From positions 1,942,437-2,006,436 of the forward strand of contig NZ_CP007595.1 in the NCBI RefSeq assembly GCF_000785535.1: DNA of 64,000 nt, given 5' to 3'. Every line of letters starts with the position of its first letter. The first letter of the stretch is position 1. The notes under the pieces were generated by a model. It saw nothing but the letters and a program-made list of their open reading frames with translations. It did not search any database and was not told the origin of the DNA. Source of the DNA: Arthrobacter sp. PAMC 25486 (lineage in GTDB: Bacteria; Actinomycetota; Actinomycetes; Actinomycetales; Micrococcaceae). This document shows positions 16,758 through 26,346 of the stretch, piece by piece. The translations under genes were made by a program, and so were the position numbers.

Positions 16758-18425
16758 GTGAAGGACGGCGTGGCGAAAGGTTCCCCGGCCAGGCAGGGCC
16801 CGGTCAGTGACGGCTCTGTCAGGGACGGCAGGGTGAAGCGTGGCGCAGGGCGGGGTGCCGTGGCCGGCGTGGCCAGCGCAGCCCTGCTCTTTGCCGTCGC
16901 GGAACTGCTCTCGGCGTTCTTTGGCCCCGCATCCTCACCCTTCACGGCAGTGGGCTCCACCTTCATCGACTTCACCCCGGCGTGGTTGAAGGACTTCGCC
17001 ATCGCAACGTTTGGCAGCAACGACAAAACCGTTCTTCTCATCGCCATGGCACTTGTCGCCGCAGCAGCGTCGGCGATGATTGGCCTGGTGGCCGGGACGT
17101 CGCTGCGCGCCGCCAACCTGATTGTCCTGGTTGCCGCACTGGCCATGGCCGCCTGCGTCCTGACCCGCAGCGGTGCCGGCGCCGTCGACGTGCTCCCCCT
17201 CGCAGCTGGCACCGCGGCAGGGATCTGGGTGCTGCGCCTGCTCACGGAAGCCGCGGGGGAAGCCGCGGGATCCACCAGCCCGGCCAGCCCACCCCATCCC
17301 GCCAGCCCCACGCACCCAGCGTTCCCCACCATCCCCAGCCAGCAGCAGGCCAGCCCGAGCCGGCGCGCTTTTTTGCTGAGGTCGGCCGCGGTGGCGGGTG
17401 CCGCCGTCGTGCTTGGCTTGGGCGGGGCGCTGCTCTCACGCACCAGGACGAAGGTCAAAGCCGTAAGGGAAGCGCTGAAACTGCCGGCACCCTTCACAAC
17501 GGCGCCGCCCCTGCCGGCCGGTGTCCAGGCGTCTGTTGCCGGGGTGGTGCCGTTTGTGACGCCGGCCAACGACTTTTACCGGATCGACACAGCCCTGGTC
17601 GCCCCGGAAGTGGACCCGTCCGGCTGGTCGCTGCGGGTGCATGGAATGGTGGAGGCGGAATTCACCATGGGCTTTGATGAGCTGCTGGCGTCGGATCTCG
17701 TCGAGGCCTATGTGACGCTGGCGTGCGTGTCCAATGAGGTCGGCGGGAACCTGGTCGGCAATGCCAAATGGCTCGGCCTGCCGCTGCGCGAGGTGCTGGC
17801 CCGCGCCAAACCACTGCCGGGAGCCGACATGGTCCTGTCCACCAGCGTCGACGGTTTCACGGCCTCCACTCCCCTGCCCGTGCTGCAGGACGGGCGCGCC
17901 GCCCTCCTCGCCGTCGGCATGAACGGGGAGCCGCTGCCGGTGGACCACGGATTCCCGGTGCGCATGGTGGTGCCCGGCCTGTACGGATATGTCTCCGCCA
18001 CCAAGTGGGTTGTGGACCTTGAGCTGACCACCTTCGCCCTCCAAACCGCGTACTGGACGTCCCGCGGCTGGTCCTCCCACGGCCCGGTCAAGACGGCGTC
18101 GCGCATCGAGGTCCCGTCCGACGGCGCCCGGCTGGCAGCAGGGCGGGTGGCTCTCGGCGGCAGTGCCTGGGCCCAGACTCGGGGCATCTCCAAGGTGGAA
18201 ATCCAGCTCGACGGCGGATCCTGGCAGCCGGCGCAGCTCGCTGGGGAAGCGTCGGTGGACACATGGCGGCAATGGTCCTTCATGTGGAACGATGCCCCGG
18301 CCGGGAACCACACCGCCCGCGTCCGCTCCTATGACGCCTCGGGTGCGCTGCAGGTGCGGGAGGAAGCACCGCCGGCACCGGACGGTGCCACCGGTTGGCA
18401 CACCGTCAGCTTCACACTTTCCTGA
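16758..18425 (+). CDS. Membrane-anchored molybdopterin oxidoreductase (YedY/sulfite-oxidase fold)
   Basis: About 555 residues. Four N-terminal hydrophobic segments (about 20-165) precede a low-complexity Pro/Ser linker and a second hydrophobic stretch after SRRAFLLRSAAVAGAAVVLG. An extracytoplasmic oxidoreductase molybdopterin domain (about 270-445) follows, with the cofactor Cys in LACVSNEVGG, and an Ig-like Mo-co dimerisation domain at about 455-550. The substrate is unknown; related enzymes reduce sulfoxides or oxidise sulfite. I chose the GTG at 16758 (GAAGGG upstream); a TTG at 16716 is possible. Confidence 0.85.
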   Translation: MKDGVAKGSPARQGPVSDGSVRDGRVKRGAGRGAVAGVASAALLFAVAELLSAFFGPASSPFTAVGSTFIDFTPAWLKDFAIATFGSNDKTVLLIAMALVAAAASAMIGLVAGTSLRAANLIVLVAALAMAACVLTRSGAGAVDVLPLAAGTAAGIWVLRLLTEAAGEAAGSTSPASPPHPASPTHPAFPTIPSQQQASPSRRAFLLRSAAVAGAAVVLGLGGALLSRTRTKVKAVREALKLPAPFTTAPPLPAGVQASVAGVVPFVTPANDFYRIDTALVAPEVDPSGWSLRVHGMVEAEFTMGFDELLASDLVEAYVTLACVSNEVGGNLVGNAKWLGLPLREVLARAKPLPGADMVLSTSVDGFTASTPLPVLQDGRAALLAVGMNGEPLPVDHGFPVRMVVPGLYGYVSATKWVVDLELTTFALQTAYWTSRGWSSHGPVKTASRIEVPSDGARLAAGRVALGGSAWAQTRGISKVEIQLDGGSWQPAQLAGEASVDTWRQWSFMWNDAPAGNHTARVRSYDASGALQVREEAPPAPDGATGWHTVSFTLS

Positions 18426-18477
18426 CGTTTACGCAGGATGCAGGCTACATACAGGATGCAGCAGATAAACTTGGCCC

Positions 18478-19467
18478 ATGACCGACGCCCCAGCTGCCAG
18501 CAATCGTTCCGCCCATGGCCACGGACTTGCCACCATCACCACATCCGGCGAAGTACTCGACGTGTGGTTCCCCGCCCCTGCCCTCGGCCTGGCCGCGGGC
18601 GCACTCGGTGACACCCCGGATGCCGATCCGGCACTGGCCGCCCTCGCCGAAGCCGGCAGCGACGCCGACCGTGACGTGCACCAGAGCGTGGTATTCGCCC
18701 AGGTGAACCTCGACGCCGAACCCGCCGACACGGTCGACGCCTACCTCCGCCTGCACCTGCTCTCGCACCGCCTGGTGGCACCGAACAGCATCAATCTCGA
18801 CGGCATTTTCGGCAAGCTGAACAACGTGGTGTGGACCAACTTTGGCCCGGCCGCCGTCGACGGTTTCGAACTGACGCGCGCCAAGCTGCGCCGCCGCGGC
18901 CCCGTCACCGTCTACTCGGTGGACAAGTTCCCGCGCATGGTTGACTACGTTGTCCCGTCTGGGGTGCGCGTGGGCGACGCCGACCGCGTCCGCCTCGGCG
19001 CCCACCTGGCCGAGGGCACCACCGTGATGCATGAGGGCTTCGTGAACTTCAACGCCGGCACGCTCGGCACCTCCATGGTCGAGGGCCGCATCTCGGCCGG
19101 CGTGGTGGTGGGCCACGGCACCGATGTGGGTGGCGGCGCCTCCATCATGGGCACCTTGTCCGGCGGCGGCGTGGCCCGGGTGGCTTTGGGCGAGCGGGTG
19201 CTTCTGGGTGCCAACTCGGGCGTGGGCATCAGCATCGGCGACGACTCCGTGGTGGAGGCCGGACTGTATGTCACCGCCGGCACCCGGGTGCGGGTTTTGG
19301 GCCCCAAGAACGACGACGGCGAGGAAACCACCGTGATCGTCAAGGCCAGTGAGCTTTCAGGCGTGCCCAATCTGCTGTTCCGCCGCAACTCCACCTCAGG
19401 CGGGGTGGAGGTGCTGCCCCGCAAGGGGTCCACGGTGGCACTCAACGAAAGCCTGCATGCCAACTAA
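18478..19467 (+). CDS. dapD: Tetrahydrodipicolinate N-succinyltransferase
   Basis: 329 residues. The N-terminal domain leads into a left-handed beta-helix of hexapeptide repeats (about 165-270: [40 protein letters not shown]), matching the long actinobacterial DapD. It adds succinyl from succinyl-CoA to tetrahydrodipicolinate. It is divergent in function order but adjacent to dapE. An ATG at 19459 overlapping its end opens a 20-codon frame ([19 protein letters not shown]) that stops at the start of the next gene and may couple translation. Confidence 0.94.
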   Translation: MTDAPAASNRSAHGHGLATITTSGEVLDVWFPAPALGLAAGALGDTPDADPALAALAEAGSDADRDVHQSVVFAQVNLDAEPADTVDAYLRLHLLSHRLVAPNSINLDGIFGKLNNVVWTNFGPAAVDGFELTRAKLRRRGPVTVYSVDKFPRMVDYVVPSGVRVGDADRVRLGAHLAEGTTVMHEGFVNFNAGTLGTSMVEGRISAGVVVGHGTDVGGGASIMGTLSGGGVARVALGERVLLGANSGVGISIGDDSVVEAGLYVTAGTRVRVLGPKNDDGEETTVIVKASELSGVPNLLFRRNSTSGGVEVLPRKGSTVALNESLHAN

Positions 19468-19515
19468 GTCCTTCCGCGGCGCCCGCTTCACCCCGGCGCA
19501 ACGCGAGGCGCTGCT

Positions 19516-20400
19516 GTGAAGTCGCCCAACGCCGTCGGACTTTTAGTCGCCATTCTCATCGTGGTGGCCCTGCTGGTGGGTGCCGGCGTGTGGCTGGTTC
19601 GCTCCGTCACCAACGCCCTTGAACCGAAACTGTCCGTGGGTTGCACCGCAACCGTGGGTGCTGCCGGGTACCACATGGCCATTGAGCAGGCCCGGAATGC
19701 TGCGCTCATTGCCGATATTTCGGTGCAGCGGGGCATGCCGGCGCGGGCGGCGTCGATCGCGTTGGCCACGGCCATGCAGGAATCGGCGCTGCGCAACATT
19801 GACTATGGTGACCGGGATTCGGTGGGGCTGTTCCAGCAGCGGCCGTCGCAGGACTGGGGCACCGTGGAGCAAATCATGGATCCGGTGTATTCAGCCAACG
19901 CCTTTTATAACGTCCTGGCGCAGGTGCCCGACTACGTGAATTTGCCGATCAATGACGCCGCACAAATTGTTCAGCGTTCGGGTTTTCCGGAAGCTTACGC
20001 CCAGCATGAGCCGCTCTCCCGTGCCTTCGCCTCCGCCTTGACGGGGCAAACCCCGGGCGGCCTGAACTGCACCTTGGCCGCGGCAACCATCATCGGCAGC
20101 CCTGATGCGGTGACCGCCGGGGCGCAGGAGGCCATGGGTCCCTTGGCCGTGCTGGTGCCAAGCACTGCACCGTCGGACGCCGGCACCGTCATGACGTTTG
20201 AGGTGCCTGAAGCGCATGGCTGGATGCTGGCCCACTGGGCACTTGCCAACGCCAATGAGTTGGGCATTGTGCAAATCAGCCATGCGGGTCAAACCTGGGA
20301 CCGGAATGACAACCAGGAGGGCCACAATGTTGGCTGGCAGCCCAGCGAGACTGGAACTGGAACCCAAGTGATGGTCACGTTGGCAGCGCCGATCGCTTAA
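19516..20400 (+). CDS. Secreted or membrane-anchored lysozyme-like protein of unknown role
   Basis: 294 residues. One N-terminal transmembrane helix (VGLLVAILIVVALLVGAGVW) is followed by an extracytoplasmic domain. That domain contains ASIALATAMQESALRNIDYG and SVGLFQQRPSQDWG (about 75-115), the pattern of a transglycosylase-like fold with a catalytic Glu. Whether it cuts glycan is unproven. The GTG start lies 48 bp after dapD. Its stop TAA shares the palindrome TTAA with the stop of the convergent gene. Confidence 0.7.
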   Translation: MKSPNAVGLLVAILIVVALLVGAGVWLVRSVTNALEPKLSVGCTATVGAAGYHMAIEQARNAALIADISVQRGMPARAASIALATAMQESALRNIDYGDRDSVGLFQQRPSQDWGTVEQIMDPVYSANAFYNVLAQVPDYVNLPINDAAQIVQRSGFPEAYAQHEPLSRAFASALTGQTPGGLNCTLAAATIIGSPDAVTAGAQEAMGPLAVLVPSTAPSDAGTVMTFEVPEAHGWMLAHWALANANELGIVQISHAGQTWDRNDNQEGHNVGWQPSETGTGTQVMVTLAAPIA

Positions 20401-21008
20401 ACCAGCAGCTCCACGACCGGTTGAACGAAGCTGCGGAAGATCTCCTGGTCATCCAGCAGGTGCGAACTCATGATCAGCCGGTTGGGTTCAATGAACCAGG
20501 CCCGTTGTTCGGCAAGTGGCACTTCAACAATGGTCAGGGTGAAGTCCCTGGCGCTGCGCCCCAGTTCCATCTCCCGGTTCTGCACCAGGTCGGCCAGAAT
20601 CTTGTTCCCGCCCAGGGTTTCACGCTGGGCCGCCATCAGGGCATAAAGTTGTGACTGTTCGCGGGACCAGGTCAGGGCCGAACCGTAGTGGGCATGGGCC
20701 ACCCGTTGCAGGGCCGGCATTCCGGCCAGTTCAGGAAACTCCGGAGGCGTCAGGTTTTGCTGGGTGTCCGGAAAATTGCTCAGCAACCGCCCCCACCACA
20801 CCTCCCACTGGTCGCGCAGGGCGTCCGTGCCGCCCACCCCGGACGTCAGCATGGTGTGGTCTGCAGCCCTGACCGACGGTGCCACGTGGGAGAGTGCTGG
20901 CGTTCCCGCCCCCACCAGCCCGGCCACGTCGCGCAGATACAGTGCCATCAGCATGGGAGTGCAGGTATCCATGGTGATTCGCCAGCCAGGCCCACCGGTA
21001 TGATGCAT
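20397..21008 (-). CDS. Conserved hypothetical protein (actinobacterial)
   Basis: About 203 residues from the ATG at 21008 (MHHTGGPGWRITMDTCTP). No membrane segments or motif that I recognise. It is rich in Leu, Gln and Trp, with a WEVWWGRLL segment at about 68. The longer open frame reaches 21122. Its 3' end overlaps the convergent gene by 4 bp. Confidence 0.6.
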   Translation of the reverse strand: MHHTGGPGWRITMDTCTPMLMALYLRDVAGLVGAGTPALSHVAPSVRAADHTMLTSGVGGTDALRDQWEVWWGRLLSNFPDTQQNLTPPEFPELAGMPALQRVAHAHYGSALTWSREQSQLYALMAAQRETLGGNKILADLVQNREMELGRSARDFTLTIVEVPLAEQRAWFIEPNRLIMSSHLLDDQEIFRSFVQPVVELLV

Positions 21009-21127
21009 TTTTCTCGCCTCCAACCGCTGCAATCTTGTTGCAGCAATCACAAGACCAAGATTACTCGCAAGCGCCGAACAAGGCACCCAACGGCATAAAA
21101 CCTCCTGCCCCTCCCAATCCACCCTGC

Positions 21128-21292
21128 AAACGCTCGCTCACATACGGGGCACTTTCCCCAGACGCTCGCTCACCATCGGCCAAGGCCTGACTGGTGGTGA
21201 GCGAGGGTTTGGGAAAAACACCCCACAACTGAGCGAGGGTTTGGGAAAAACACCCCACAACTGAGCGAGGGTTTGGGGAAACACGGCGTTAA
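21128..21292. repeat. Repeat cluster family B (copy 2) with 32-bp direct repeats
   Basis: Three head-to-tail copies of a 32-bp unit begin at 21198, 21230 and 21262 (TGAGCGAGGGTTTGGGAAAA is the first part). The left part carries CGCTCGCTCACATACGGGGC, almost identical to 6160-6179. CGCTCGCTCACCA and TGGTGAGCGAG pair as an inverted repeat. No gene is visible in 21123-21393. Confidence 0.85.
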
Positions 21293-21339
21293 GTGGTGCG
21301 GCGTTGGCGACTGCAGGGGCACGGCAAGGGTACGGAGAG

Positions 21340-21392
21340 GGGGTCTGGAACTCGGGGTCTGGAACTCGGGGTTTGGAACTAAGGGGTTTAGA
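21340..21392. repeat. Short tandem repeat GTCTGGAACTCGGG
   Basis: GGTCTGGAACTCGGG is repeated, then a third copy reads GGTTTGGAACTAAGG, just past the stop codon of the TetR gene. Confidence 0.75.
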
Positions 21393-21393
21393 G

Positions 21394-22017
21394 CTACGCC
21401 ATGAGGAGGCTGGCCAGGTGTCGGCGGAGCGTGGCCCGGCCCTGTTCCGGCGCGGCCCACGCGGGCTGGAGCACCATGCGCAGGCTCAAGCCGTCAAGCA
21501 GGGCGATGAGCCGCTCGGCCTCATCAACGGGCACCATCCCAGGCACCGCCAGCGGGCTGTCCATGAGCGCAAGGAGCACCCTGCCCACGACGGCTCCGGT
21601 GGCCCGATAGTCGTCCTGGGCGGCGTCGAGGAGGCCGGCGTTGGTGCGGGCGTCGAGCATGAACTCCATGTGGACGACAGCATCCGCACGCCGTGCCTCG
21701 TCCAGCGGCAGCAGTTCTTCCAACACCACTGCACATTTTTCCAGCAGATCGTTCCGCTTGGCGGGCAGCTCCTCCTGTTCAAGCAGTTCAAGGGTGTCGA
21801 GCGCACGAAGGTGGATTCGTTCGGAATTGACCCGGAAGGCGAACTCCATAAGTTCAGCCTGATTGTCGAAATAGTGCCGTACCGACCCCAGTGCCAAGCC
21901 CGCCTGAGCAGCCACAGTACGTAGCGAGGCTTGTGTCAGGCCACGTTCGGCAATTACTTCGAATACGGCATCTGCGACGAGCTCACGGCGGTCATCAGCA
22001 TTTACAATTTTAGGCAC
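21394..22017 (-). CDS. TetR-family regulator (BetI-like C-terminal domain)
   Basis: 207 residues. The N-terminal HTH reads ELVADAVFEVIAERGLTQAS and AAQAGLALGSVRHYFDNQAE, and the C-terminal ligand domain resembles the BetI/TetR_C_6 group. The ligand and targets are unknown. No adjacent gene is closely linked: 235 bp separate it from the next minus-strand gene upstream. Confidence 0.88.
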   Translation of the reverse strand: MPKIVNADDRRELVADAVFEVIAERGLTQASLRTVAAQAGLALGSVRHYFDNQAELMEFAFRVNSERIHLRALDTLELLEQEELPAKRNDLLEKCAVVLEELLPLDEARRADAVVHMEFMLDARTNAGLLDAAQDDYRATGAVVGRVLLALMDSPLAVPGMVPVDEAERLIALLDGLSLRMVLQPAWAAPEQGRATLRRHLASLLMA

Positions 22018-22252
22018 ACGTCTTTTTTAGCACAGATGTTTCACAAATGAGCAATGACCGGCCTGAATGCGCATAAAGTCCCACTGCGGGACCACGAAAG
22101 CGGGGCCTACCCGCTTAGGCATGGTGCTGAGAACGGGAGAAGCCCGTGCGCTCCCGCGCAGAGGTCCCCGTCCTGGACGCTGCCCAGGCGATACATTACG
22201 GATCCGGTACGCCCCGGGAGGAGGGAGCGTTGGGCAGGGGTGGCGGCTACCG

Positions 22253-22444
22253 CTATTTGTCGGCCGCGGCGTCCTTCTTCTTGTCCAGGTAGAGCAGCAC
22301 CAGCAGTGCCGCCATGATCACGAGGGCGCCGATGAAGAACGGCAGAAAAACAGCTTTACCAAGCAGCACCATGATTCCCAACACCACAACGACGATCGGG
22401 AATGCCATGGAGAAGGTGTGCAACAACAACGTCGACATTTTCAT
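22253..22444 (-). CDS. Small two-helix membrane protein
   Basis: 63 residues. The two hydrophobic segments (FSMAFPIVVVVLGIMVLLG and FLPFFIGALVIMAALLVLLY) are joined by a short turn, and the end is basic (LDKKKDAAADK). There is no recognisable family. It could start at residue 1 or at Met3. The 235 bp between it and tetR hold G/C-rich sequence with several inverted segments but no gene I can support. Confidence 0.55.
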   Translation of the reverse strand: MKMSTLLLHTFSMAFPIVVVVLGIMVLLGKAVFLPFFIGALVIMAALLVLLYLDKKKDAAADK

Positions 22445-22479
22445 TTTTTTACTTTCGTCCCAGGTTACGCAAAAGAAAA

Positions 22480-22517
22480 GCGGCGGGTGACTCTCCCAAG
22501 GAAAAGTCTCCCGCCGC
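22480..22517 (-). terminator. Terminator of gltA
   Basis: GCGGCGGG (22480-22487) pairs with CCCGCCGC (22510-22517), and TTTTCTTTT follows on the minus strand. The left flank again carries CCGCCGTCGTACTTT. Confidence 0.75.
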
Positions 22518-22538
22518 CGTCGTACTTTGAAAAACAGG

Positions 22539-23822
22539 CTAGCGCGAGGGGTACATGCGCTCCGGCTCGCCGATGTACAGCTGGCGCGGGCGGCCGATCT
22601 TGGTCTGCGGGTCCTTCATCATTTCGCGCCACTGGGCAATCCAGCCCGGCAGACGGCCAATGGCGAACAAGACCGTGAACATCTTCTCCGGGAAGCCCAT
22701 GGCCTTGTAGATCAGGCCGGTGTAGAAGTCCACGTTCGGGTACAGCTTGCGTGAGATGAAGTATTCATCCGTCAGCGCAACTTCTTCCAGACGCATGGCG
22801 ATGTCGAGGAGTTCGTCGTTGCCGCCGAGCTTCTCCAAGATTTCATGGGCCGTGGCCTTGACGATTTTGGCGCGGGGGTCATAGTTCTTGTAGACGCGGT
22901 GCCCGAAGCCCATGAGCTTCACACCGTCTTCCTTGTTCTTCACACGCTCCACGAACTTCTCGACGGGCTCGCCGCTGTCCTGGATCTGGCGGAGCATGTT
23001 CAGCACGGCCTCGTTGGCGCCGCCGTGCAGCGGGCCGAAGAGGGCGTTGATGCCGGCGGAAACCGAGGCGAACATGTTGGCGTTGGCCGAACCGACCATG
23101 CGGACGGTGGAGGTGGAGCAGTTCTGTTCGTGGTCCGCGTGCAGGATCAGCAGCAGGTCAAGGGCCTTGACTACCACCGGGTCCAGCTCGTAATGCTCGG
23201 CCGGTACGCCAAAGCTCAGGCGCAGATAGTTCTCCACCAGGTTCATGGAGTTGTCCGGGTACAGCATGGGCTGGCCGATGGACTTCTTGTGCGCGTAGGC
23301 GGCAAGGACGGGCATCTTGGCCAGGAGGCGGATGGTGGCCATTTCGACCTGCTCGTCGTCGAACGGGTCCAGGGAGTCCTGGTAGAACGTGGACAGCGCC
23401 GAGACGGCCGAGGAGAGCACCGGCATGGGGTGTGCGTCGCGGGGGAAGCCGCCAAAGAAGCCTTTAAGGTCTTCGTGCAGCATCGTGTGGCGGCGGATGC
23501 GCTGATCAAACGCGTCCAGTTCTGCGGCGGTGGGCAGGTTGCCGTAGATCAGCAGGAAGGACACTTCCAGGAAGCTGGAGTGCTCAGCCAGCTCCTCGAT
23601 GGGGTATCCGCGGTAGCGCAGGATGCCCGCATCGCCATCAATGAAGGTGATGGCGGAGGAAGTGGCAGCGGTGTTCACGAAGCCGGGGTCATAGGCGACC
23701 GCGCCGGTGGTCTTCAGGAGCTTGGAAACGTCATATCCGGCGTTGCCTTCTACTGCTTCAAGGCGCGGAAGTTCTAGTTCTCCGCCGTCGTAGCGCAGCG
23801 ATGCGCTCGTGGAATCAGTCAT
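22539..23822 (-). CDS. gltA: Citrate synthase (type II, hexameric)
   Basis: 427 residues. It condenses oxaloacetate and acetyl-CoA. Catalytic residues are visible: His in LHADHEQNCSTSTVR (about 229), His in LHGGANEAVL (about 268) and Asp in YKNYDPRAKI (about 323), with GFGHRVYKNYDPRA. Length fits the type II enzymes of actinobacteria. The 213-bp upstream region holds its promoter. It has its own terminator, so it is a single gene unit. Confidence 0.96.
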   Translation of the reverse strand: MTDSTSASLRYDGGELELPRLEAVEGNAGYDVSKLLKTTGAVAYDPGFVNTAATSSAITFIDGDAGILRYRGYPIEELAEHSSFLEVSFLLIYGNLPTAAELDAFDQRIRRHTMLHEDLKGFFGGFPRDAHPMPVLSSAVSALSTFYQDSLDPFDDEQVEMATIRLLAKMPVLAAYAHKKSIGQPMLYPDNSMNLVENYLRLSFGVPAEHYELDPVVVKALDLLLILHADHEQNCSTSTVRMVGSANANMFASVSAGINALFGPLHGGANEAVLNMLRQIQDSGEPVEKFVERVKNKEDGVKLMGFGHRVYKNYDPRAKIVKATAHEILEKLGGNDELLDIAMRLEEVALTDEYFISRKLYPNVDFYTGLIYKAMGFPEKMFTVLFAIGRLPGWIAQWREMMKDPQTKIGRPRQLYIGEPERMYPSR

Positions 23823-24035
23823 GGAGTCCCCTTCATGAGGTTGCCTTCGAAAGGCGTGGTTGGTTCAATGCACGTTTTCTATTCCGCGGGACACCCGCGC
23901 ACGTGAGGAAATTCGAAAGAAAACTTAAAGCACATGATGCGTCCGGTGACCTAGACGGTTACCTACGAAACTACCGCTTTAAGGGCCTGCAACACTAATC
24001 CAGAATGGTGCACAGGGCGCTTTTGCGCGAAAACG

Positions 24036-25205
24036 TTATGATTTTGCGCCCAGCTGCCCGCCCAGCCGCTGGACGGCGGCAGCAATCCGTTCATCACTTC
24101 CGGTCAGGGCAACACGGATAAAACCGTTGCCGGCTTCCCCGTAAAAGGTGCCCGGGCCTGCCAGAATACCCAGCTCCGCGAACCGGCCGATCGTGGTCCA
24201 GGTGTCCTCGCCGGCCGTGCACCACAGGTACAGTCCGGCCTCTGAATGGTGGATCGTGAGCCCAAAACCCTCCAACGCCGGAACGAGCATTTCCCGGCGG
24301 CGGCGGTACAGTGCCTTCTGCGCCTGAACATGTGTGTCATCGCCCAAGGCCACGCGCATGGCCTCCTGCACGGGGTGTGGCACGATCATGCCCGCATGCT
24401 TGCGGCTGTTGACCAGGCTCGCCACGAGGGCGCTGTCACCGGCAACAAACGCCGCACGGTAGCCTGCCACATTGGACTGCTTGCTCAGCGAATAAATGGC
24501 CAGCAGGCCCTCGTTAGAGCCGCCCGACACGCGCGGGTCAAGGACGCTGGGCACGGCCTCCCCGCCATTTTCAACGTCCCACTCCCCCCAGCCCAGCTCG
24601 CCGTAGCATTCATCGGAAGCCACGACGGCGCCAATCTCCCGCGCCGCTGCAACCAGCGCAGCGAGCTCGGAGACACCGCGCACAATGCCGGTGGGGTTGC
24701 CTGGGGAGTTGACCCAGACCAGCCGCACCTTGGCGAGGGTCCCGGCGTCGAGCTCGTCCAGGGAATCCGCGGCAACCGAGGTGGCCCCGGCAAAAACGGC
24801 GCCCATGTCATAGGTGGGGTAGGCAACGCGGGGCCGCACCACCACATCGCCGACGCCCAGACCCAACAGCAGCGGCAGCCAGGCAACAAGCTCTTTGGAA
24901 CCCACAGTGGGCATGACATCGACCGGGGAGAGCCCGGGAACGTTGCGGCGCCGGGCAAACCAGTCCACAACCGCCTGGCGCAGGGCCGGGGTGCCGTGGG
25001 TGGTGGGGTATCCCGGCGCATCCGCAGCAGCCTTCAGCGCATCCTGGATCAGCGCCGGCGTGGGGTCCACGGGCGTGCCGATGGACAGGTTCACAACACC
25101 GTCGGGATGCTTGGCGGCGGTGGCCAAGTACGGCGCCAGCGCCTCCCACGGGTACTCGGGAAGCTGCAGGCCAAAGGGTTTGCCGTTGGCAGGGGCCAAT
25201 GTCAT
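24036..25205 (-). CDS. dapC: Succinyldiaminopimelate transaminase
   Basis: 389 residues, fold type I PLP aminotransferase. VNSPGNPTG, SDECYGELGW and the PLP lysine in YSLSKQSNVAGYRAAFVAG (about 240) are present. It forms N-succinyl-LL-diaminopimelate's amino group from glutamate. It begins 9 bp after fdxA; the fdxA-dapC pair is conserved in actinobacteria. A 7-TM or other gene is not interposed. Confidence 0.94.
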   Translation of the reverse strand: MTLAPANGKPFGLQLPEYPWEALAPYLATAAKHPDGVVNLSIGTPVDPTPALIQDALKAAADAPGYPTTHGTPALRQAVVDWFARRRNVPGLSPVDVMPTVGSKELVAWLPLLLGLGVGDVVVRPRVAYPTYDMGAVFAGATSVAADSLDELDAGTLAKVRLVWVNSPGNPTGIVRGVSELAALVAAAREIGAVVASDECYGELGWGEWDVENGGEAVPSVLDPRVSGGSNEGLLAIYSLSKQSNVAGYRAAFVAGDSALVASLVNSRKHAGMIVPHPVQEAMRVALGDDTHVQAQKALYRRRREMLVPALEGFGLTIHHSEAGLYLWCTAGEDTWTTIGRFAELGILAGPGTFYGEAGNGFIRVALTGSDERIAAAVQRLGGQLGAKS

Positions 25206-25214
25206 GGGATGCGA

Positions 25215-25538
25215 TCAGTCCTGGTTCTGCGGCGGGAGCGCGGCAATGATGGGGTGGTCGGTGTGCGTGTTGCCGACCTTGGCTGCACCGCCCGGGGAAC
25301 CCAAAACGTCGAAGAATTCAACGTTGGCCTTGTAGTATTCGGCCCACTCTTCCGGGGTGTCATCCTCGTAGTAGATCGCCTCAACGGGGCACACAGGTTC
25401 GCAGGCGCCACAGTCAACGCATTCGTCCGGGTGGATGTAGAGCGCGCGTTCACCCTCGTAGATGCAATCAACAGGGCACTCCTCAACACATGCCTTGTCC
25501 TTGACATCCACGCACGGCTGCGCAATTACGTACGTCAC
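25215..25538 (-). CDS. fdxA: 7Fe-type ferredoxin
   Basis: About 107 residues. The N-terminal 3Fe-4S/4Fe-4S clusters are bound by the Cys of QPCVDVKDKACVEECPVDCI and CVDCGACEPVCPVEAIYYED. Long C-terminal extension as in actinobacterial FdxA. I start at the GTG (25538, TYVIAQPC) because AAGGAAGG lies 9-13 bp upstream; a TTG three codons earlier is possible. It is divergent from the next gene. Confidence 0.95.
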   Translation of the reverse strand: MTYVIAQPCVDVKDKACVEECPVDCIYEGERALYIHPDECVDCGACEPVCPVEAIYYEDDTPEEWAEYYKANVEFFDVLGSPGGAAKVGNTHTDHPIIAALPPQNQD

Positions 25539-25648
25539 GAACCCCAACCTTCCTTACAAGTCCAATGTCCGGCACAAATCGCCACCGGCATTCCCATTAT
25601 CCATCAACGCCGCCGCCCCCGCACCTCACCGAGACTTAGTATGAAGTG

Positions 25649-25882
25649 ATGAACACTGCATTGGAGCGACTCACGCAGCTTCCCCTCGGCACACGCTTGG
25701 TGGTCCGCCACAGGATCGACGGCGGCCTGACCGACGCTCTCGGCGAGCTCACCTCCCGCGATGGCCTGAGCTGCACCATCACCACCCGCACCGGTCCCGT
25801 CACGATTAAGTTCGACGACGTCCAGCTCGCCAAGGCGGTTCCCCCGCCCCCGGCGCCGCGGGCGCGGCGGGTCCAGCCGTAA
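25649..25882 (+). CDS. Small SH3-like-domain protein, possibly an acetyltransferase N-domain alone
   Basis: 77 residues (NTALERLTQLPLGTRLVVRH onward). As I recall, similar sequence forms the N-terminal domain of actinobacterial GNAT acetyltransferases encoded beside fdxA-dapC. Here it ends after KAVPPPPAPRARRVQP with no GNAT domain following, so either it is a free-standing version or the enzyme domain was lost. It is convergent with the DUF6113 gene. Confidence 0.6.
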   Translation: MNTALERLTQLPLGTRLVVRHRIDGGLTDALGELTSRDGLSCTITTRTGPVTIKFDDVQLAKAVPPPPAPRARRVQP

Positions 25883-25899
25883 GGTGCGGCGGTTGCGGC

Positions 25900-26346
25900 C
25901 TATTGCCGCTTGATGTTGATCTTGATGCGCAGCAGGCGCCACACGGCAAGCGCCACCAGCGGCGTCACCACGGCGATCCCGTACAGCCAGACCCGTCCCT
26001 GCACGTTGTCAAAGATCAAGCCAAACGTACTCAACTGCAGGGACAGCAAGCCTGCCGTTGCATATGCGGCGGCACCGCACCAAACCACGGCCCAGGAACT
26101 TCTGCTCCACAGTCCCACAAACATGCTCACGGCCGCCAACAACAGCAGGGCCAGCCCCGCACCGTAGGGAATCGCCGCGGTGCCAACATATATTGTGTGC
26201 CCGTGCAGGGACGTGCCAAGCAGCCCGGCACCAACTCCTGCACCCATGGCTGCGGCCGTGACAGCCCACTGTCGCGGTTTGGGAAGCTGTGTGCGGTGTT
26301 CCGGGGCTGCACCTGCCAGGTTGTCTCCGGCGTCGGGATCCGTCAC
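25900..26346 (-). CDS. DUF6113-like four-helix membrane protein
   Basis: 148 residues with four hydrophobic segments (AMGAGVGAGLLGTSL, YGAGLALLLLAAVSMFVGLW, AVVWCGAAAYATAGLLSL, VWLYGIAVVTPLVALAVWRL). Function unknown. It overlaps mshB by 4 bp (GTGA), the usual partner of this small protein in actinobacteria as I recall. Confidence 0.7.
   Translation of the reverse strand: MTDPDAGDNLAGAAPEHRTQLPKPRQWAVTAAAMGAGVGAGLLGTSLHGHTIYVGTAAIPYGAGLALLLLAAVSMFVGLWSRSSWAVVWCGAAAYATAGLLSLQLSTFGLIFDNVQGRVWLYGIAVVTPLVALAVWRLLRIKINIKRQ

Noticed and set aside
22030..22252. Structured RNA (SRP-like or other)
   Set aside because: The GC-rich inverted segments do not contain the SRP GGAA loop or other known signatures, so I cannot support an RNA gene.
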